A stretch of 64,000 bases of DNA from Abiotrophia sp965245735 (GCA_965245735.1 CBDFAX010000002.1:56724-120723), one strand, 5' to 3'; numbered from the stretch's first letter, positions 1 to 8,446 are shown. Notes: generated by a model not told the origin, from the sequence alone. Numbers and translations are program-made.

Positions 1-977
1 ACAGTCGCGCCAGTGGCGACAGTCGAAGACTCGATAACGGATTGGGTCACAGAGACACCGTCTGCCAATTGGCTGTCATGGATTTCCGTATTGGCCCCGA
101 TTTGACACTGAGCTCCAATCCGGGTTTGACCCTTGAGGCTGACATTGGCTTCCAGAATGGTATCTGGACCAATGACCACATCGGCTTCAATATAAGTTGA
201 AGCTGGGTCAACCATAGTCACACCTTGGCGCATATGATATTCATTAATGCGGCGGCGCATAGATTGGGTCGCTTCCGCTAGGGCTACTCGGTCATTAACC
301 CCAATGGCTTCGGTCTCATCTGCCATGACATAGGCAGCCACGGTCCGTCCTGCTTGACGGGCTAGGGCAATGACATCCGGCAAGTAATATTCGCCTTGGG
401 CATTGTCGTTACCCACACGTTTGAGACAATCAAACAATAATTGATTGTCGAAGACATAGGTCCCGGTGTTGAATTCACGAATCAGCGCCTCTTGCTCTGT
501 GGCATCCTTCTGTTCCACAATCTTCAGAACTTGACCCTCAGGGTCACGAACAATCCGTCCGTAACCTGTCGCATCTTCGGTGACAGCGGTCAAAATGGTT
601 GCTCCTGCCCCTTGAGCTTGGTGATAGTCAAAAAGGGCCGATAAAGTCTCAGCAGTCAAGAGTGGCGTATCACCACAAATCACCAAGGTGCTGCCCGCTA
701 AATGTCCCAAAGCACTTTCTGCCTGTAGGACTGCGTGACCTGTCCCTAGTTGTTCTGCCTGTAAGGCATAGCTAGACTTATCGCCCAAGTAGGCTTGTAC
801 AGCTTCCGCTCCATGCCCCACGATGGTGACGATTTGGTTGACGCCACTGGCTTCAACTGCTCGCACCACATGGGCCACCATAGGCAAACCACACACTGGG
901 TGTAGGACCTTGTAGAGGGAAGATTTCATTCGTGTGCCCTTCCCTGCAGCTAGAATGACTGCCATCCGATTCTCCAT
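1..977 (-). CDS. glmU: GlmU, bifunctional UDP-GlcNAc pyrophosphorylase / GlcN-1-P acetyltransferase (3' end outside window)
   Basis: This cytoplasmic enzyme acetylates glucosamine-1-phosphate and couples it to UTP, giving UDP-GlcNAc for peptidoglycan and wall polymers. I translated it from the minus strand. The ATG at 977 follows AGGAG by 8 nt, and the protein begins MENRMAVILAAGKGTRMKS, the nucleotidyltransferase signature. About 325 codons are visible: the uridyltransferase domain and the first hexapeptide turns of the left-handed beta-helix. The acetyltransferase C-terminus lies beyond base 1. purR lies upstream on the same strand, but a separate promoter (1041-1070) suggests independent transcription. 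Confidence 0.95.
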   Translation of the reverse strand, partial: MENRMAVILAAGKGTRMKSSLYKVLHPVCGLPMVAHVVRAVEASGVNQIVTIVGHGAEAVQAYLGDKSSYALQAEQLGTGHAVLQAESALGHLAGSTLVICGDTPLLTAETLSALFDYHQAQGAGATILTAVTEDATGYGRIVRDPEGQVLKIVEQKDATEQEALIREFNTGTYVFDNQLLFDCLKRVGNDNAQGEYYLPDVIALARQAGRTVAAYVMADETEAIGVNDRVALAEATQSMRRRINEYHMRQGVTMVDPASTYIEADVVIGPDTILEANVSLKGQTRIGAQCQIGANTEIHDSQLADGVSVTQSVIESSTVATGAT

Positions 978-1040
978 TCATCATACTCCTTTACTTACTA
1001 CGTACGACATGGCACGTTAATTTCGTAATCTACCGATACT

Positions 1041-1070
1041 ATTATACCGATTTCAGGCGCAGATATCCAA
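1041..1070 (-). promoter_or_regulatory. Sigma-A promoter of glmU
   Basis: On the minus strand there is TTGGAT, an 18-nt spacer and a perfect TATAAT (plus-strand attata at 1041-1046). It lies about 65 bp upstream of the glmU start, in the gap after purR. Confidence 0.6.
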
Positions 1071-1103
1071 TCGAATTATCATTTTTTATCAATTTGTCAT
1101 TTT

Positions 1104-1979
1104 CTAGTGGAGGGAAGTGGTGAAAGGCTCGAAAGCCTGGTCTTGGAAGAAGCTACCAGGTTCTGTATAGAGCTCAAAATGTTCAATTTCTGGGTTATAG
1201 ACCATTTGAATTTTCATCAAGGACTCGTGAGGTGGTAATTTTTGCTTCTCTTGGTCAGTATTCTCAGCAAAGACACAGACACCGGCTAGCTGGCACTCAA
1301 ATTCATCCAGCATGGACAGGAGGCCAAAGATAGTCCCACCATTGCGGAGGAAGTCATCCACCACTAAGACCTTGCTCTTAGGCGCTAGGGCTAGTTTGGA
1401 TAATTCCATCTTGTTGACAGTTTGCAGGGACCCAGATAGGTAGCTAATGGAAATGGTTGACCCTTCGGCGTCACGTGAGTCACGACGCACCACCACATGC
1501 GGGACATTGAGATAGCGGGCAACAGCGACGGCCAAGCCAATCCCCTTGGTCTCGATAGTCATAACGGCATCCACGCCACTCTGTTGATAGCGCGAAGCAA
1601 TGAGCTTACCTAGGCGGTTCAAAATATCTGAGTCTTGCAAGACATCGCCCATATAAATATAGTTACCAGGCAAGACCCGTTTGCCTGACTGCATTTTCTT
1701 AGCTACGCGCTGGAAGAGGTCCTTCAAATCACGGTCTTGAATCGTCGGGTAGAAGATAATACCACCAGATACCCCAGCCACTGTGCGAATGTCCCCAAGG
1801 TCATTTTCTTGGAAGACATCGCGAACAAAATTGATGTCTTCACTGATTGAGGACTTGGCAGAATCAAAGTAATCTGCAAAGAAGGACAAGGTGACTAGCT
1901 GATTGGGATGTTCCATTAAATACTGGCAGATGAATACAATTCGATGATTGCGTTTAAATTTCTTGGCTTCTACACCCAT
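1104..1979 (-). CDS. purR: PurR, purine operon regulator (PRTase-type)
   Basis: DNA-binding regulator of purine genes that senses PRPP, of the Bacillus/Lactococcus type (repressor in Bacillus, activator in Lactococcus), unrelated to the LacI-type PurR. It has 291 residues, close to the 285 of B. subtilis. The N-terminal winged helix covers about residues 1-75. The phosphoribosyltransferase-like domain carries the PRPP-binding motif VLVVDDFLRNGGT at about 204-216. The start follows AAGGAG. A TATAAT lies upstream at 2009-2014. CGAA/GAAC-containing stretches at about 2024-2064 could be PurBoxes for autoregulation, but the match is weak. Its place just upstream of glmU is common in Firmicutes. 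Confidence 0.95.
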   Translation of the reverse strand: MGVEAKKFKRNHRIVFICQYLMEHPNQLVTLSFFADYFDSAKSSISEDINFVRDVFQENDLGDIRTVAGVSGGIIFYPTIQDRDLKDLFQRVAKKMQSGKRVLPGNYIYMGDVLQDSDILNRLGKLIASRYQQSGVDAVMTIETKGIGLAVAVARYLNVPHVVVRRDSRDAEGSTISISYLSGSLQTVNKMELSKLALAPKSKVLVVDDFLRNGGTIFGLLSMLDEFECQLAGVCVFAENTDQEKQKLPPHESLMKIQMVYNPEIEHFELYTEPGSFFQDQAFEPFTTSLH

Positions 1980-2231
1980 GATTCACAACTCCTTTTTGGT
2001 TTAACTTTATTATATCAGAAACTAGAACGTTTTCCATAGTTGTTTTTCACAATATTCGTCTTTCTGATTTTTTTACCGCCGAAAGGTCTAGACATGGTCA
2101 TGCCCTAGCTATTAGTATCTTTATGTGAAAGACGGTAAGAGGCAGGCAATTCCACTTACTTTTTGCCCGCAATATGTAAGGCGCTTGTTTATCATTAATT
2201 ATTACATAATTGTTTTATCTTTTGTGCAAAT

Positions 2232-2265
2232 AAAAAGCGGCCGAGCCAAGGACTCAGCCACTTTT
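2232..2265 (-). terminator. Rho-independent terminator of adcCB
   Basis: Read on the minus strand, a 13-bp stem (AAAAGTGGCTGAG paired with CTCGGCCGCTTTT) closes a short loop and runs into a T-rich tail, 10 bp after the adcB stop. Confidence 0.85.
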
Positions 2266-2275
2266 CTTGCCTATA

Positions 2276-3097
2276 TTAAGCTCTACTCCGCCACCAGCTA
2301 AGTAGGCCCTGGACCAGAGAAATCACGACAAATAAGATCACAAAACCTAGGGTAATGGAAGCCCCTGGCGGTGTATTCAGATGATAAGAGGCCATCAAAC
2401 CGGCGATAATCCCTACCACATTAATGACAAAGCCAATCAAGATAGTCTGTCTGAAACTTGAGGACAGCTTAATGGCAGTCGCGGCCGGAATAACAATGAG
2501 GGCAGATACCAGTAAGGCCCCCACAATCGGCATCATGACACTAATGGCCACCCCTGTCACGACAGACAGCAGAATAGACATGAACTTAACAGGCAGACCC
2601 GCCGTATGCGCCGTTGCTTCATCAAAACTCATAACATAGAGGGGGCGACGGAAGAGCAGATAAAGGGCTAGGACAATGCCCGCTAGGACCGCCAAGAGAA
2701 TTACCTCTTGAGGTGAAATCAAAATAATAGAACCGAAAAGGAATTGTTCAATCTTAAAGTTAGAAGCGTTGCGGTTAAGATTCATCAGCACCAAGGCCAC
2801 CGACATACCACCCGCCATCATAATGGCGACTGACACTTCAGAGAAGTCCCGGTAAATAAGCCGCAAATATTCTAACAAGACGGAGGCCACAATGACGACT
2901 AGGAGGGTGGTTACCGTCGGGCTAACCCGTAAAATCATCCCCAAGGCTACCCCCGCTAAGGAAATATGGGACAAGGTATCGGCCATCATGGATTGACGCT
3001 TCAAAATCAGCAAAAGGCCGATAATGGGCGTGATACAGGATATAGCCAGGCCGGCTAGGAGTGCGCGTTGGATGAAGTCAAGCTGAAACATCTCCAT
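2276..3097 (-). CDS. adcB: Zinc/manganese ABC transporter permease (AdcB/ZnuB family)
   Basis: Membrane permease of an ABC-3 family metal importer; it forms the channel for Zn2+ (or Mn2+) delivered by a cluster A-I binding protein. The 273 residues are almost wholly hydrophobic with about eight membrane segments, and the family stretch PIIGLLLILKRQSMMADTLS lies near the N-terminus. The ATG at 3097 follows a GGAGG. The start lies inside the end of adcC (43-bp overlap), so the two are translated from one mRNA. The assignment to zinc rather than manganese rests on the His-rich AdcA next to it. Confidence 0.85.
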   Translation of the reverse strand: MEMFQLDFIQRALLAGLAISCITPIIGLLLILKRQSMMADTLSHISLAGVALGMILRVSPTVTTLLVVIVASVLLEYLRLIYRDFSEVSVAIMMAGGMSVALVLMNLNRNASNFKIEQFLFGSIILISPQEVILLAVLAGIVLALYLLFRRPLYVMSFDEATAHTAGLPVKFMSILLSVVTGVAISVMMPIVGALLVSALIVIPAATAIKLSSSFRQTILIGFVINVVGIIAGLMASYHLNTPPGASITLGFVILFVVISLVQGLLSWWRSRA

Positions 3098-3750
3098 GGG
3101 GTTCCCTCCTCTCTCACTAGTCTAATTTCCCGGGTATAAAAACCTTCAATTTCTTGGTCGGCATGGGTCACCATGAGAATGGACTTGCCGTGATGTTTAC
3201 AGGCATGACGTAAGAGTCGGTAGAAGGCCCGCCGGGACTCAATATCCATACCGGTGGTTGGCTCATCTAAGACGAAGAAGTCCGGATCAGTTGCGAAGAC
3301 CCGCGCTAGGCAGATACGTTGCTTCTGACCGCCTGACAATTCTCCAATTTTCTTATGGCGCAAATGGCTCATGCCGACAGCCGATAGGGCACGATCCACG
3401 TGTTCCTTGTCATGGGCGTCTAAACGCTTGAACCAGCGCCCCTTTGGATAGCGGCCGGACTCGACAAACTCCTGAACTCGGCTAGGGAAGCCGGCATTAA
3501 AAGAGTTGACGTTCTGTGGCACATAGCCGATAGACAAGGGCTTGCCTAGGGCATTAGTCTTAGCAATCGTGACCGTGCCTGACGCTGGTTTAAGTAGGCC
3601 TAGGATATTCTTCAAGAGGGTGGACTTGGCCGCCCCATTTTCCCCGGTCAGAATGACGAACTCGCCGGGGTTGACTTCAAAGTTTACTTCATTAAGGACC
3701 TTCTCCCGATCATAGTAGAAGGAGAGGTTTTTGACACTGACTAGGGTCAT
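3055..3750 (-). CDS. adcC: Zinc/manganese ABC transporter ATP-binding protein (AdcC/ZnuC family)
   Basis: ATPase that powers metal import through AdcB. The 231 residues show a Walker A GENGAAKST (unusual Ala in place of the second loop Gly of GxNGAGKST), a signature LSGGQKQR and a Walker B FFVLDEPTTGMD. It starts with MTLVSVKNLSFYYDREKVL after a GGAGG-containing leader. adcA, upstream, is separated by a terminator, and adcC has its own promoter and a structured leader (see 3789-3894), so metal-uptake subunits may be expressed at different levels. The last ~20 residues overlap the adcB start and are probably not conserved. Confidence 0.88.
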   Translation of the reverse strand: MTLVSVKNLSFYYDREKVLNEVNFEVNPGEFVILTGENGAAKSTLLKNILGLLKPASGTVTIAKTNALGKPLSIGYVPQNVNSFNAGFPSRVQEFVESGRYPKGRWFKRLDAHDKEHVDRALSAVGMSHLRHKKIGELSGGQKQRICLARVFATDPDFFVLDEPTTGMDIESRRAFYRLLRHACKHHGKSILMVTHADQEIEGFYTREIRLVREEGTPWRCFSLTSSNAHS

Positions 3751-3788
3751 GACTTGCCTCCTTGGCAGATAATTTGCTGGCTAAAAAG

Positions 3789-3810
3789 GTCCCTCCTGCT
3801 AGGCGGGACT
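3789..3810 (-). terminator. Possible attenuator hairpin in the adcCB leader
   Basis: On the minus strand GTCCCGCC-TAGCA-GGAGGGAC forms an 8-position stem with one mismatch, followed at once by CCTTTTT. It lies between the adcC promoter and the adcC ribosome site, so it could stop transcription within the leader. No T-box or riboswitch core was recognised. Confidence 0.4.
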
Positions 3811-3824
3811 CAAACGATCGCGTT

Positions 3825-3847
3825 GCAATTAATTGGATAGTAATTGC
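3825..3847. promoter_or_regulatory. Inverted repeat in the adcC leader, possible operator
   Basis: GCAATTA and TAATTGC are perfect inverted arms separated by 9 bp, about 18 bp downstream of the adcC -10. It could be a metalloregulator site or an RNA stem that competes with the downstream hairpin. No regulator is encoded nearby. Confidence 0.35.
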
Positions 3848-3864
3848 TACACTTGACTCCTCCT

Positions 3865-3894
3865 ATTATAGACCACTTAGGACAAAAAATGCAA
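3865..3894 (-). promoter_or_regulatory. Promoter of adcCB
   Basis: TTGCAT, an 18-nt spacer and TATAAT read on the minus strand. The -35 lies in the tail of the adcA terminator, so adcCB can be transcribed separately from adcA. Confidence 0.5.
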
Positions 3895-3920
3895 GCAGTG
3901 GCCAAGGCCACCGCTTGCTT
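3888..3920 (-). terminator. Terminator after adcA
   Basis: On the minus strand GCAAGCGGTGG pairs with CCACTGCTTGC (11 bp, one G-U) and is followed by ATTTTTTG. It lies about 25 bp after the adcA stop. Confidence 0.8.
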
Positions 3921-3943
3921 GAGGTGTCTTAAACTTTACTACC

Positions 3944-4933
3944 TTACTTGGTCAAGTTAGCTAGGTTTTCGCGCATGAGGCTAAAGTAGTCAGCACCAGC
4001 CGCGATTTCTTCGGCGCTAACGGTTTCTAAGGTACGCAATGGGCGGAGCTCAGCACCCGTCGCAGATGCCACAGTCTTGGCAATGGCATCATCCAAGGAT
4101 GGGTCAACGAAGATGACCTTGGTCTTGTGTTCCTTAACAAATTCTTGCATCTTAGCTAGGGCAGCCGCACTTGGTTCTGCCGTAGAAGAGATACCCGTAA
4201 TAGCATGTTGTTCTAAGCCATAAGCGTGGGCTAGGTAGCCAAAGGCAGCGTGTTGTACCACAAAGTTCTTGTCGCTTAGCTTAGCGGTGCCTTCTTTAAA
4301 TTCTTGGTCTAATTTCTTAAGGTCTTCTGTTAGGCTAGCAGCATTGGCTTCATAGGTTGACGCATTGTCAGGGTCTAAGGCCACCAAGGCCTTCTTGACA
4401 TTTTCCGCTTGCTTAGCATAAGTCATTGGGTCCATCCAAGTGTGTGGGTCAAATTCATGGTGATGGCCTTCTTCGCCCTCTTCATGATGCTCTTCCCCAG
4501 ATTGACCAGATTCCGCTTCGTGATCGTGGTCGTGGTCTTCATGATCTTCGTGGTCTTCATGGTCAGCATCACCCTTGAGAAGTTCAATGCCTTCGGTTGT
4601 CTTTTGAACCTTGGTCTTGTCAGTATCCAAGAGTTTGGTTAAGTCTTCAACAAAATGTTCCATCTCATCATCTTGGTAGATAAAGAGGTCACTAGTTTGG
4701 ACCTTGGCTGCGTCGCGGGCACTCATTTCGTAGTCATGGGCATCTTGGTTGCCTTCTAAGAGCATGGAAACCTCTGCCTTATCCCCGGCAATGCGTTGAG
4801 CTAAATAGTAAACTGGATAGAAGGTGGTCATGACCTTCTTCTTGCCAGCAGCTGAGACAGTAGGCGCCAATGGTGCCAATAAGCCAAGTACTAATACTAG
4901 GCTTGCTAAAAGTGCAGATAATTTACGTTTCAT
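3944..4933 (-). CDS. adcA: Zinc-binding protein of ABC importer (AdcA/ZnuA family), no lipobox
   Basis: Extracytoplasmic metal-binding protein of cluster A-I. The 329 residues comprise a Sec signal (1-28, ending VSA-A), then the binding fold with probable ligands His66 (DAHDYE), His164 (DPHTWMDP), a later VVQHAAFGYLA histidine and an Asp in FVDPSLDD. Between strands lies a His/Asp/Glu-rich loop (124-160), which marks zinc-specific members. Unusually, the signal peptide contains no cysteine, so a normal lipoprotein anchor is impossible. It lacks the C-terminal ZinT domain of streptococcal AdcA. It has its own promoter and terminator upstream of adcCB. Confidence 0.88.
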   Translation of the reverse strand: MKRKLSALLASLVLVLGLLAPLAPTVSAAGKKKVMTTFYPVYYLAQRIAGDKAEVSMLLEGNQDAHDYEMSARDAAKVQTSDLFIYQDDEMEHFVEDLTKLLDTDKTKVQKTTEGIELLKGDADHEDHEDHEDHDHDHEAESGQSGEEHHEEGEEGHHHEFDPHTWMDPMTYAKQAENVKKALVALDPDNASTYEANAASLTEDLKKLDQEFKEGTAKLSDKNFVVQHAAFGYLAHAYGLEQHAITGISSTAEPSAAALAKMQEFVKEHKTKVIFVDPSLDDAIAKTVASATGAELRPLRTLETVSAEEIAAGADYFSLMRENLANLTK

Positions 4934-4957
4934 TCGATCTTCCTCCTATGAAAATAT

Positions 4958-5016
4958 GTAATGGTTACTTTTTCCATAGTTTATTATACGCCTTTCTGAC
5001 TGGATGTCAACCGTAA
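4958..5016 (-). promoter_or_regulatory. adcA promoter with flanking AdcR/Zur-like sites
   Basis: On the minus strand TTGACA (plus 5005-5010), a 16-nt spacer and TATAAT (plus 4983-4988). Two related partial palindromes flank it: GTAACCATTAC (4958-4968), and TCAACCGTAATC overlapping the -35. They resemble the AdcR box TTAACYRGTTAA only in part. The promoter is clear; the operator reading is tentative. Confidence 0.55.
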
Positions 5017-5062
5017 TCTTTATCTTTTTGCTTCAGCCACACCCGCCTACCACCCGTCTGGC

Positions 5063-5091
5063 TTGGAATCAACAGGCATCCTTGCTATACT
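5063..5091 (+). promoter_or_regulatory. Promoter of the 5.1-6.9 kb ABC operon
   Basis: TTGGAA, a 17-nt spacer and TATACT, about 37 bp before the start codon. The -10 region is part of a 19-bp sequence (5081-5099) found again at the nptA-like promoter (52662-52680, minus strand). Confidence 0.65.
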
Positions 5092-5127
5092 ATAGATAGC
5101 GATTCCCTTTAAGAAAGGAAGATTTAC

Positions 5128-6060
5128 ATGACCGAATCCGTCTTAGAGTCTGTCTTGGAAGTAAGCCAGCTGACTAAGATTTATAAGAAGCAACGGGCCT
5201 TAGATTCCTTCGATCTCTCCGTCTCGCGCGGTGAAATCGTCGGCATCATCGGACCCAATGGGGCTGGTAAATCCACCCTGCTACGTAGCATCGTGGGCCT
5301 AACCCCTGCATCTGAGAAGAACATTCAGCTCTTTGGCTCAGTGGACTACGAGGCCCTCTTGACCAACCGCCACTTCGTCGGCGCCTTGATTGAGGCTCCT
5401 GCCTTCGTCGATAACATGAGCGCTAAGGAGAATATGATTCATTATGCCCTGCAACGCAAGGTCAAAGACCGCAGCGCCCGTATCAACGAAGTTTTGGCCT
5501 TGGTTGGCTTAGACAAGACCGGCAATAAGAAAGTCAAGAACTTTTCCCTGGGGATGAAGCAACGCTTGGCCATTGCCTTAACCCTCTTACATGATCCCGA
5601 CCTCTTGATTCTGGACGAGCCTATTAACGGCTTGGACCCTGCTGGGATTATCCATGTGCGGGAGCTACTCTTGAAACTCAATCGGGAAAAGAACATGACC
5701 ATCTTGATTTCTTCCCATATCCTATCGGAATTGGAGCACTTGGCAAGTCGCTTCGTCTTCGTTAACAAGGGCCGTAAGGTGGCAGATATTAGCTCTCAAG
5801 AACTCGCTCATCAAGCTAGCACCTATTACCAGGTTCAAACAACCGATAATGCCAAGGCACTGGACTTCCTGGGCCAATGGCTAGGCCAAGATAAGGTGGC
5901 AGCAGATGGTAAAGAGCTCATTGCCATCTATGACTTGGAAGTGCCCCTACCTGAAATTGCCAAACGCCTAGTAAATGAAGGCTTCGAACTTCTCTTCCTG
6001 GGTAGCCACAAGAATGACCTCGAATCCGTCTTCTTGAATCTTACAGAAGGAGGCAACTAA
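5128..6060 (+). CDS. ABC exporter ATP-binding protein (BcrA/CcmA-like subfamily)
   Basis: ATPase of an ABC-2 type exporter, paired with the membrane protein that begins one base after its stop. The 310 residues show Walker A IGPNGAGKST (41-50), the signature variant FSLGMKQRL and Walker B LILDEPINGLDP, followed by a ~90-residue C-terminal extension common in the bacitracin/lantibiotic immunity-type family. A good ribosome site (AAAGGAAG) precedes the ATG. The substrate is unknown; peptide-antibiotic or lipid export would be typical, but nothing here decides it. Confidence 0.85.
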   Translation: MTESVLESVLEVSQLTKIYKKQRALDSFDLSVSRGEIVGIIGPNGAGKSTLLRSIVGLTPASEKNIQLFGSVDYEALLTNRHFVGALIEAPAFVDNMSAKENMIHYALQRKVKDRSARINEVLALVGLDKTGNKKVKNFSLGMKQRLAIALTLLHDPDLLILDEPINGLDPAGIIHVRELLLKLNREKNMTILISSHILSELEHLASRFVFVNKGRKVADISSQELAHQASTYYQVQTTDNAKALDFLGQWLGQDKVAADGKELIAIYDLEVPLPEIAKRLVNEGFELLFLGSHKNDLESVFLNLTEGGN

Positions 6061-6061
6061 G

Positions 6062-6877
6062 ATGTTCCAGCTATTACGCGCAGAATTCTATCAAATCCGA
6101 CATCGGGTGGCGCCTTTTACTATGCTGCTGCTCAGCTTCTTGGCAACACTCGGTATTGCTTCACTAGCTTCCATGATTCTCTTCGGGGAAAAAAGCGGGA
6201 CTAGTACTAGTGCACTAACTAAGGCTCTTGTGGGCAATCAAGTTTTGAGTATCTATACCGTCGGCCTAAAGGAAATGCCCCTGATTCTTTGTTTCGTGGC
6301 TCAAATCCTGACCTTTAACAACGAGACCAAGAACCGGACCTTGATTAACACCATCAGTTATGGCCACCGCCGTCGCTCTGTCGTCCTCAGCAAGATCCTG
6401 GTAGGACTCTTCTACCTCTTACTAGCTTCATGCTTGAGCCTGGTTGGGCTCTTAATCGGGGGCAGCATGTCGGGTGCTACTTTCAAGGGTAATGAAATCC
6501 TCGAATTTTTCACTAACTATTTGATTCCTAGCATCCCCCTCTTCCTAGGCTACATCGCCCTCTTAAGCATTCCTGCCTTCCTCTTCGCTGGCCAAGGACC
6601 ACTGATTTTCACTTATCTTCTGCTCAGCTTCATTAACCCAATCTTAAGCGGAGCCTATACCTTCTTAACCACTAATCGCGATAGCATGGGGAATGTGGTT
6701 CAGAAATTCATGAGTGCGAATGAGGCTTTTGCCTTCTTCTTCACCTTCCTAAAAGTAGGCAAGCCTCTGAACTGGGGCAACTTAAACTTGGACTTGACAC
6801 CCGTCGTAGCCTCGGCCTACTTCCTACTCTTCTTCTGGATTGCGGTCAAACTCTTCAACCGCGCCGAAGTTAAATAG
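6062..6877 (+). CDS. ABC-2 family permease
   Basis: Membrane partner of the preceding ATPase. The 271 residues show about six hydrophobic segments, a short cytoplasmic N-terminus and the intracellular stretch FNNETKNRTLINTISYGHRR, the usual layout of an ABC-2 permease where the ATPase docks. The start ATG is one base after the upstream stop, so translation is coupled. No recognisable substrate signature. Confidence 0.8.
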   Translation: MFQLLRAEFYQIRHRVAPFTMLLLSFLATLGIASLASMILFGEKSGTSTSALTKALVGNQVLSIYTVGLKEMPLILCFVAQILTFNNETKNRTLINTISYGHRRRSVVLSKILVGLFYLLLASCLSLVGLLIGGSMSGATFKGNEILEFFTNYLIPSIPLFLGYIALLSIPAFLFAGQGPLIFTYLLLSFINPILSGAYTFLTTNRDSMGNVVQKFMSANEAFAFFFTFLKVGKPLNWGNLNLDLTPVVASAYFLLFFWIAVKLFNRAEVK

Positions 6878-6890
6878 TAACTTAGTAAAA

Positions 6891-6923
6891 ATCCCCCGGA
6901 CTCCTAGATGGAAGCTGGGGGAT
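6891..6923 (+). terminator. Possible weak terminator after the ABC operon
   Basis: ATCCCCC and GGGGGAT form a 7-bp stem around a 19-nt loop, but the following sequence AACTTTG is a poor T-tract. The stronger hairpin at 7039-7080 may be the real stop. Confidence 0.35.
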
Positions 6924-7038
6924 AACTTTGTCTAAAAAGACCATATTTTCAAAATCGCGTTTTCAGGCATAAAATTAAGTGTTTATCTTATTACGTCGGC
7001 GTTTGCAAGATGAACTATCACTTTCTTGTCCTATCACG

Positions 7039-7080
7039 ATTTTAGGGCGAGTTGTGGTTAACCAGAACTCACCCTAAAAT
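7039..7080 (+). terminator. Long hairpin terminator between the convergent ABC operon and rpoN
   Basis: ATTTTAGGG pairs with CCCTAAAAT, with inner pairs GAGTT/AACTC and TGG/CCA around TTAA, followed by CTTGCTTTTC. Confidence 0.6.
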
Positions 7081-7101
7081 CTTGCTTTTCAATTTAATAT
7101 A

Positions 7102-7140
7102 AAACATCCGCTCTAGCCTCAAGTCTAGAGCGGGTTGTTT
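7102..7140 (-). terminator. Terminator of rpoN
   Basis: On the minus strand CCGCTCTAG pairs with CTAGAGCGG, and the stem can be extended by flanking A/T pairs. It is followed by ATGTTTTAT, directly after the rpoN stop. Confidence 0.8.
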
Positions 7141-7141
7141 A

Positions 7142-8446
7142 TTAATGGCCCAGTGCTTGGCGGTAGTTACGCACCATGAAAGGACTAATCATAATTTTAC
7201 GTTCTTCTAAGCGTTCCACCAGCTCCTCATCACTTAAGTCAGCTGGCGCATCATGTAGAATCTCATGAATGATTTGCTTAATCTTCTCAGCAGAGAAGCC
7301 ATCTCGGTCCTCCCGTGTCGCTACTGTGATAAAGTCCGTCATTGGCAGGACATATTGGCCGAAGCCCATGTTCTTGTTAGACACCAAGAGGTTGACGACT
7401 GGTTCAGGCAAGCCCGTAATCTCTGCTACTTGCTTGAGCAAGAGCGGCACCTTAGAATCTGAAAGTTGGCTGAAGTAATCATGTTGAACCGCCGCAATAG
7501 CTTGCGCGACTTTCAGAATCAATTGCTCCCGCACCCGCAAGTTACGGGCTAGACGATCATACATGAGTTTCTGCGGCTTGGAAAAGGCCACCACTTCAGG
7601 CTCTTGAGTCGCTAACATCTCTTGATAGTAAGGCTCATTGAAGATTAATTTTGGATAGTAGTGGGCGTTATAGCGTACCTTCATGCCTTCCTGGTCTTGA
7701 AGAACGGTCACGTCATCTAGGAGACCTTCCTCTTCTTCCACTTGGAAGAGGTCGGCTGGACTGGTCCGCAAGGTATGATAGTAGCTGACGCAGGCCAGGA
7801 CATCTGCTAGCGGCAGGCCAGTAGCCGTCACGATGGCTTGATAATCTTCTGACTTGAGTTGGTCAAAATATTCTTCTAAGAGGTAGTAGGCCACATTAGG
7901 GGCATGAGCATCTTGCTCGGTCTGCAACATCAAGCACTCGCGCAAGTCATAGGCCCCAATACCAGCAGGTTCCAATTGTTGGAAGAGGGTAATGGCATCT
8001 AAGGCAATAATGGGTTCGATGCCTAATTGTTTGGCCACTTCCTGGTAGCTGTATGGCAGATAGCCTTGAGGATTCAATAAATCAATCAAGCGCACCATGG
8101 CGTCCCGAATGATGGTATGCCGGTACATCATAATCTGTTCGAAGAGAAACATAGGCAGATTACGTGGCGCCTCCGGCATCTGCGGATCCACCCCAATAAT
8201 GGCACTGTGTTCTTGTAGGGTAACCGATGCTTGCCGGGGCTTAGTCTTAGGATAGTCTAGTTCAATGAAGGGATTTTCTAGAATTTCATCTTCTAGGAAA
8301 TAAGTAAGTTGGGCCGCACTCAAGCCGAGCATCTGCCACAATTGACTATCCCCTTCAATGGTTTCAATAGGAATACTTTCAAATTCGCTTTGCCCATTAG
8401 CTTGAATGACGGTCACCACGTGTTGTTGCTTGTTTAAGTCTGACAT
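7142..8446 (-). CDS. rpoN: RNA polymerase sigma-54 factor (RpoN)
   Basis: Alternative sigma factor for -24/-12 promoters; in Lactobacillales it mostly drives PTS operons with LevR/ManR-type activators. The 434 residues contain the region I activator-interaction segment with LSAAQLTYFLEDEILENPFIEL-like sequence (about 42-63), the core-binding middle and a C-terminal DNA-binding part. The terminal RpoN box is degenerate: SPFMVRNYR stands where ARRTVAKYR is expected, keeping only Val, Tyr and the last Arg. The start follows GGAGGGG. No sigma-54 activator and no clear -24/-12 promoter was seen in the window. Confidence 0.88.
   Translation of the reverse strand: MSDLNKQQHVVTVIQANGQSEFESIPIETIEGDSQLWQMLGLSAAQLTYFLEDEILENPFIELDYPKTKPRQASVTLQEHSAIIGVDPQMPEAPRNLPMFLFEQIMMYRHTIIRDAMVRLIDLLNPQGYLPYSYQEVAKQLGIEPIIALDAITLFQQLEPAGIGAYDLRECLMLQTEQDAHAPNVAYYLLEEYFDQLKSEDYQAIVTATGLPLADVLACVSYYHTLRTSPADLFQVEEEEGLLDDVTVLQDQEGMKVRYNAHYYPKLIFNEPYYQEMLATQEPEVVAFSKPQKLMYDRLARNLRVREQLILKVAQAIAAVQHDYFSQLSDSKVPLLLKQVAEITGLPEPVVNLLVSNKNMGFGQYVLPMTDFITVATREDRDGFSAEKIKQIIHEILHDAPADLSDEELVERLEERKIMISPFMVRNYRQALGH

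Noticed and set aside
3789..3810. T-box or riboswitch before adcC
   Set aside because: No T-box core (GGTGGNACC) and no known aptamer pattern; only an attenuator-like hairpin is supported.
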